Shown here: positions 62,364 through 64,000 of the stretch, one piece after another
Layout: every line of letters starts with the position of its first letter
How positions within the stretch are numbered: the first letter of the stretch is position 1
Assembly: GCF_900101625.1 (NCBI RefSeq)
Contig: NZ_FMYZ01000002.1
Span: 682,001 to 746,000 of the forward strand
Length of the DNA: 64,000 nucleotides
Direction: 5' to 3'
Origin: Cupriavidus sp. YR651
GTDB lineage: Bacteria > Pseudomonadota > Gammaproteobacteria > Burkholderiales > Burkholderiaceae
Program-made: the position numbers and the translations under genes
The notes under the pieces: generated by a model
Database searches by the model: none
The model's input: only the letters and a program-made list of their open reading frames with translations
Told to the model about the DNA's origin: nothing

Positions 62364-64000
62364 ACGATGGCCTTGTGATCGGTGGGTATGGCCGTGCCGG
62401 CCAACGCGGGCTGGGCCCGTGTCGCCCGCTCGCCGAACATCCACACGTACAGCGCCGGCATCAGCAGCAGCGAGAACAGCGGGGCGGACAGCATGCCGCC
62501 GATCATTGGCGCGGCGATTCGCTGCATCACGTCGGTACCGGTGGCGTGGGACAGCATCACCGGCAACAGGCCCGCGAGAATCACCGACACTGTCATCGCC
62601 TTCGGGCGGAGCCGCAACAGCGCGCCGCCAACGATCGCCCGGTAGAAGCCGGTGCCGCCGAGCGGCCGGCCGTGCGTCTCCCAGCGTTCCACTGCCTGGT
62701 CGAGGTAGAGCACCATCACCACGCCGAACTCGGTGGCCACGCCGGCCAATGCGATAAAGCCGATGATGACGGCCACGGACATCTGGTAGTCGAGCGCCCA
62801 GATCAGCCACAGGCCGCCTGCTACTGCGGCCGGCAAGCACAGCAACACCAGCAGCACGCGGCGCAGACTGTGGAAGTGCAGGTAGAGCAGGGCCAGCACC
62901 AGCGCGGCCGTTCCGATGCCGATCGCCGTTAGGTTGGCCGACGCGTGCTCGAACTGCAGATACTGGCCGGTCCACGTCGCCGTATAGCCTTCATGCTGCA
63001 GATTGGCCGCCGCAAGCGCTGCGCTGGCACGCTTGTAATAGCCACCGATATCGGCGCCGGCCACGTCGACGAACACATAGCCGATCAGCTTGGCGTTCTC
63101 GCTCTTCACTTCATTGGGACCATCCGCGATCTCGATGCGCGCGATGTCGCGCAGCAGCACGCGCGCGCCGGATGGTGCTTTGATCTGCAGGTTGCCGATC
63201 GCATCGGTCGTGTCGCGCAGCCAGCTCGGCAAGCGCAGCGTGACGGGCACGCGTTCGCGGCCGTCGAGGAGGCTGGTCAACTGCTGGCCGCCCACGGCGC
63301 CCTCGATCACGGCCTGCACGTCGCCCATGCGCAGGCCCAGGCGGCCCAGCGCGGCGCGGTCGATGTCGATATCGAGGTAGCGGCCGCTGCCAGCACGCTC
63401 GGCGAACACGGACCGCGTGCCCTCGACGTTGTGCAGCACGGCCTGGATCTCGCCGGCCATGGCGTCGATGCCGGCGAGCGTCGGACCGCTGACCTTCAGT
63501 GCAAGCTGGCTGCGGATGCCAGTGGACACCATGTCGATGCGCGTGCGGATCGGATAGCCCCACGAATTGGTCAGGCCGGGCACGCGCACGGCCGCGTCCA
63601 GCTTGGCGATGATGTCCTGGATCGTCTCGCCCTTGGCCCATTGCCGGCGCGGCTTGAGGCGGATCGTGGTTTCGATCATCGCCAGCGGAGCGGGGTCGGT
63701 GGCCGAGTCGGAGCGGCCGACCTTGCCGAATACGTGCTCGACTTCCGGCACCTGCAGGATCATGCGGTTGGTCAGCTGCAGGATATGCTGCGCCTCCGCC
63801 GCCGATACCGACGACAGCGTGGTGGGCATGTAGAGCAGGTCGCCCTCGTCAAGCGGCGGCATGAATTCGCTGCCCATCTGGGTGAGCGGCCAGGCGGCGC
63901 TGAGCACGAACAGCAGGCCGCCGGCCAGCGCGAGCCGCGTGCGGCGCAGCGTGCCGAACAGTAGCGGGGCGTACAGCGCGCGCAGCACGCGGCTGAGCGG
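62360..64000 (-). CDS. CusA-like heavy-metal efflux RND transporter, N-terminal half outside window
   Basis: C-terminal 547 or so residues of an about 1,040-residue HME-type RND pump. Signatures: GSEFMPPLDEGDLLYMPTTL, APLAMIETTIRLKP, RIDMVSTGIRSQLALKVSG and GFIALAGVATEFGVVMVLYL. CusA uses three methionines to bind Cu(I)/Ag(I): the first two regions keep Met (LAMIE and RIDMV), but where CusA has the third (RYGMTVADVQ) this protein reads RLGLRMGDVQ with Leu, and a Met two residues on. Likely monovalent metal (Cu/Ag) exporter; substrate inferred. The membrane fusion and outer-membrane partners are not in the window. Confidence 0.88.
   Translation of the reverse strand, partial: PLSRVLRALYAPLLFGTLRRTRLALAGGLLFVLSAAWPLTQMGSEFMPPLDEGDLLYMPTTLSSVSAAEAQHILQLTNRMILQVPEVEHVFGKVGRSDSATDPAPLAMIETTIRLKPRRQWAKGETIQDIIAKLDAAVRVPGLTNSWGYPIRTRIDMVSTGIRSQLALKVSGPTLAGIDAMAGEIQAVLHNVEGTRSVFAERAGSGRYLDIDIDRAALGRLGLRMGDVQAVIEGAVGGQQLTSLLDGRERVPVTLRLPSWLRDTTDAIGNLQIKAPSGARVLLRDIARIEIADGPNEVKSENAKLIGYVFVDVAGADIGGYYKRASAALAAANLQHEGYTATWTGQYLQFEHASANLTAIGIGTAALVLALLYLHFHSLRRVLLVLLCLPAAVAGGLWLIWALDYQMSVAVIIGFIALAGVATEFGVVMVLYLDQAVERWETHGRPLGGTGFYRAIVGGALLRLRPKAMTVSVILAGLLPVMLSHATGTDVMQRIAAPMIGGMLSAPLFSLLLMPALYVWMFGERATRAQPALAGTAIPTDHKAIV

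Noticed and set aside
22155-64000. Right attachment site of the island within the window
   Set aside because: Neither the missing part of the radical SAM gene nor a copy of its junction sequence was found up to 64 kb, so no right boundary is claimed.

Overview
The window looks like a Cupriavidus/Ralstonia-type betaproteobacterial chromosome (Burkholderiaceae). The evidence is high-GC core DNA, the gene run lapB-ugd-rfaE-rfaD-comEA, an H-NS family ending in the AT-hook-like RGRGRAPAW, an HU protein with an Ala/Lys/Pro-rich tail, and a CusA-type metal efflux gene. This assignment comes from protein recognition by eye; no database search was possible.

Layout. (1) 1-22.2 kb is ordinary chromosome: lipopolysaccharide heptose and UDP-sugar genes, a DNA-uptake-type helix-hairpin-helix protein, a nucleobase permease, cysM, mltB, a deacetylase, the metNIQ methionine importer, etfBA with an acyl-CoA dehydrogenase, ohr, a J-domain protein, TetR/desaturase, and dadA with a divergent Lrp regulator. 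(2) At about 22,161 a radical SAM gene is cut just before its Fe-S cysteine motif, and lower-GC DNA begins: three consecutive tyrosine recombinases plus a small HTH/coiled-coil accessory protein whose gene carries a 250-bp tandem duplication. (3) 28.5-36.2 kb is accessory DNA with small regulators, a phosphatase-like protein, an AlpA-like protein between clusters of short repeats, a pair of related unknown proteins and a membrane-protein pair. (4) 36.3-47.4 kb is a defence block: a PrrC/RloC-like ATPase, a Hachiman pair (HamA-HamB) with a DUF4062-SIR2 gene just downstream, and a four-gene operon resembling ABC-three-component systems (nuclease-like effector, middle component, zinc-hook SMC ATPase, DUF3223 protein). 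Two H-NS paralogues about 90% identical and an HU/H1-like protein sit at the borders of this block. (5) 49-51.7 kb is mostly degenerate, with one convincing small gene for a Cys-rich peptide. (6) 51.8-59 kb is an oxidative-stress/detoxification module (NemR-like TetR, exported alpha/beta hydrolase, two exported isochorismatase-like hydrolases, catalase, truncated LysR) lying between two oppositely oriented insertion-sequence end remnants. (7) 59.4-64 kb returns to high-GC genes: system II cytochrome c maturation (CcsA/ResC-type and ResB) overlapping the end of a CusA-like RND pump.

The missing 3' half of the radical SAM gene is not in the window, so the island's right end is either beyond 64 kb or was lost. 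The recombinase trio probably mobilises the island, and the H-NS/HU proteins could silence or package the cargo. The defence operons are probably independent cassettes. The strongest candidates for something undescribed are the four-gene ABC-3C-like operon with DUF3223, the Hachiman-SIR2 neighbourhood, the XRE/GVQPK/phosphatase operon and the orphan Cys-rich peptide.
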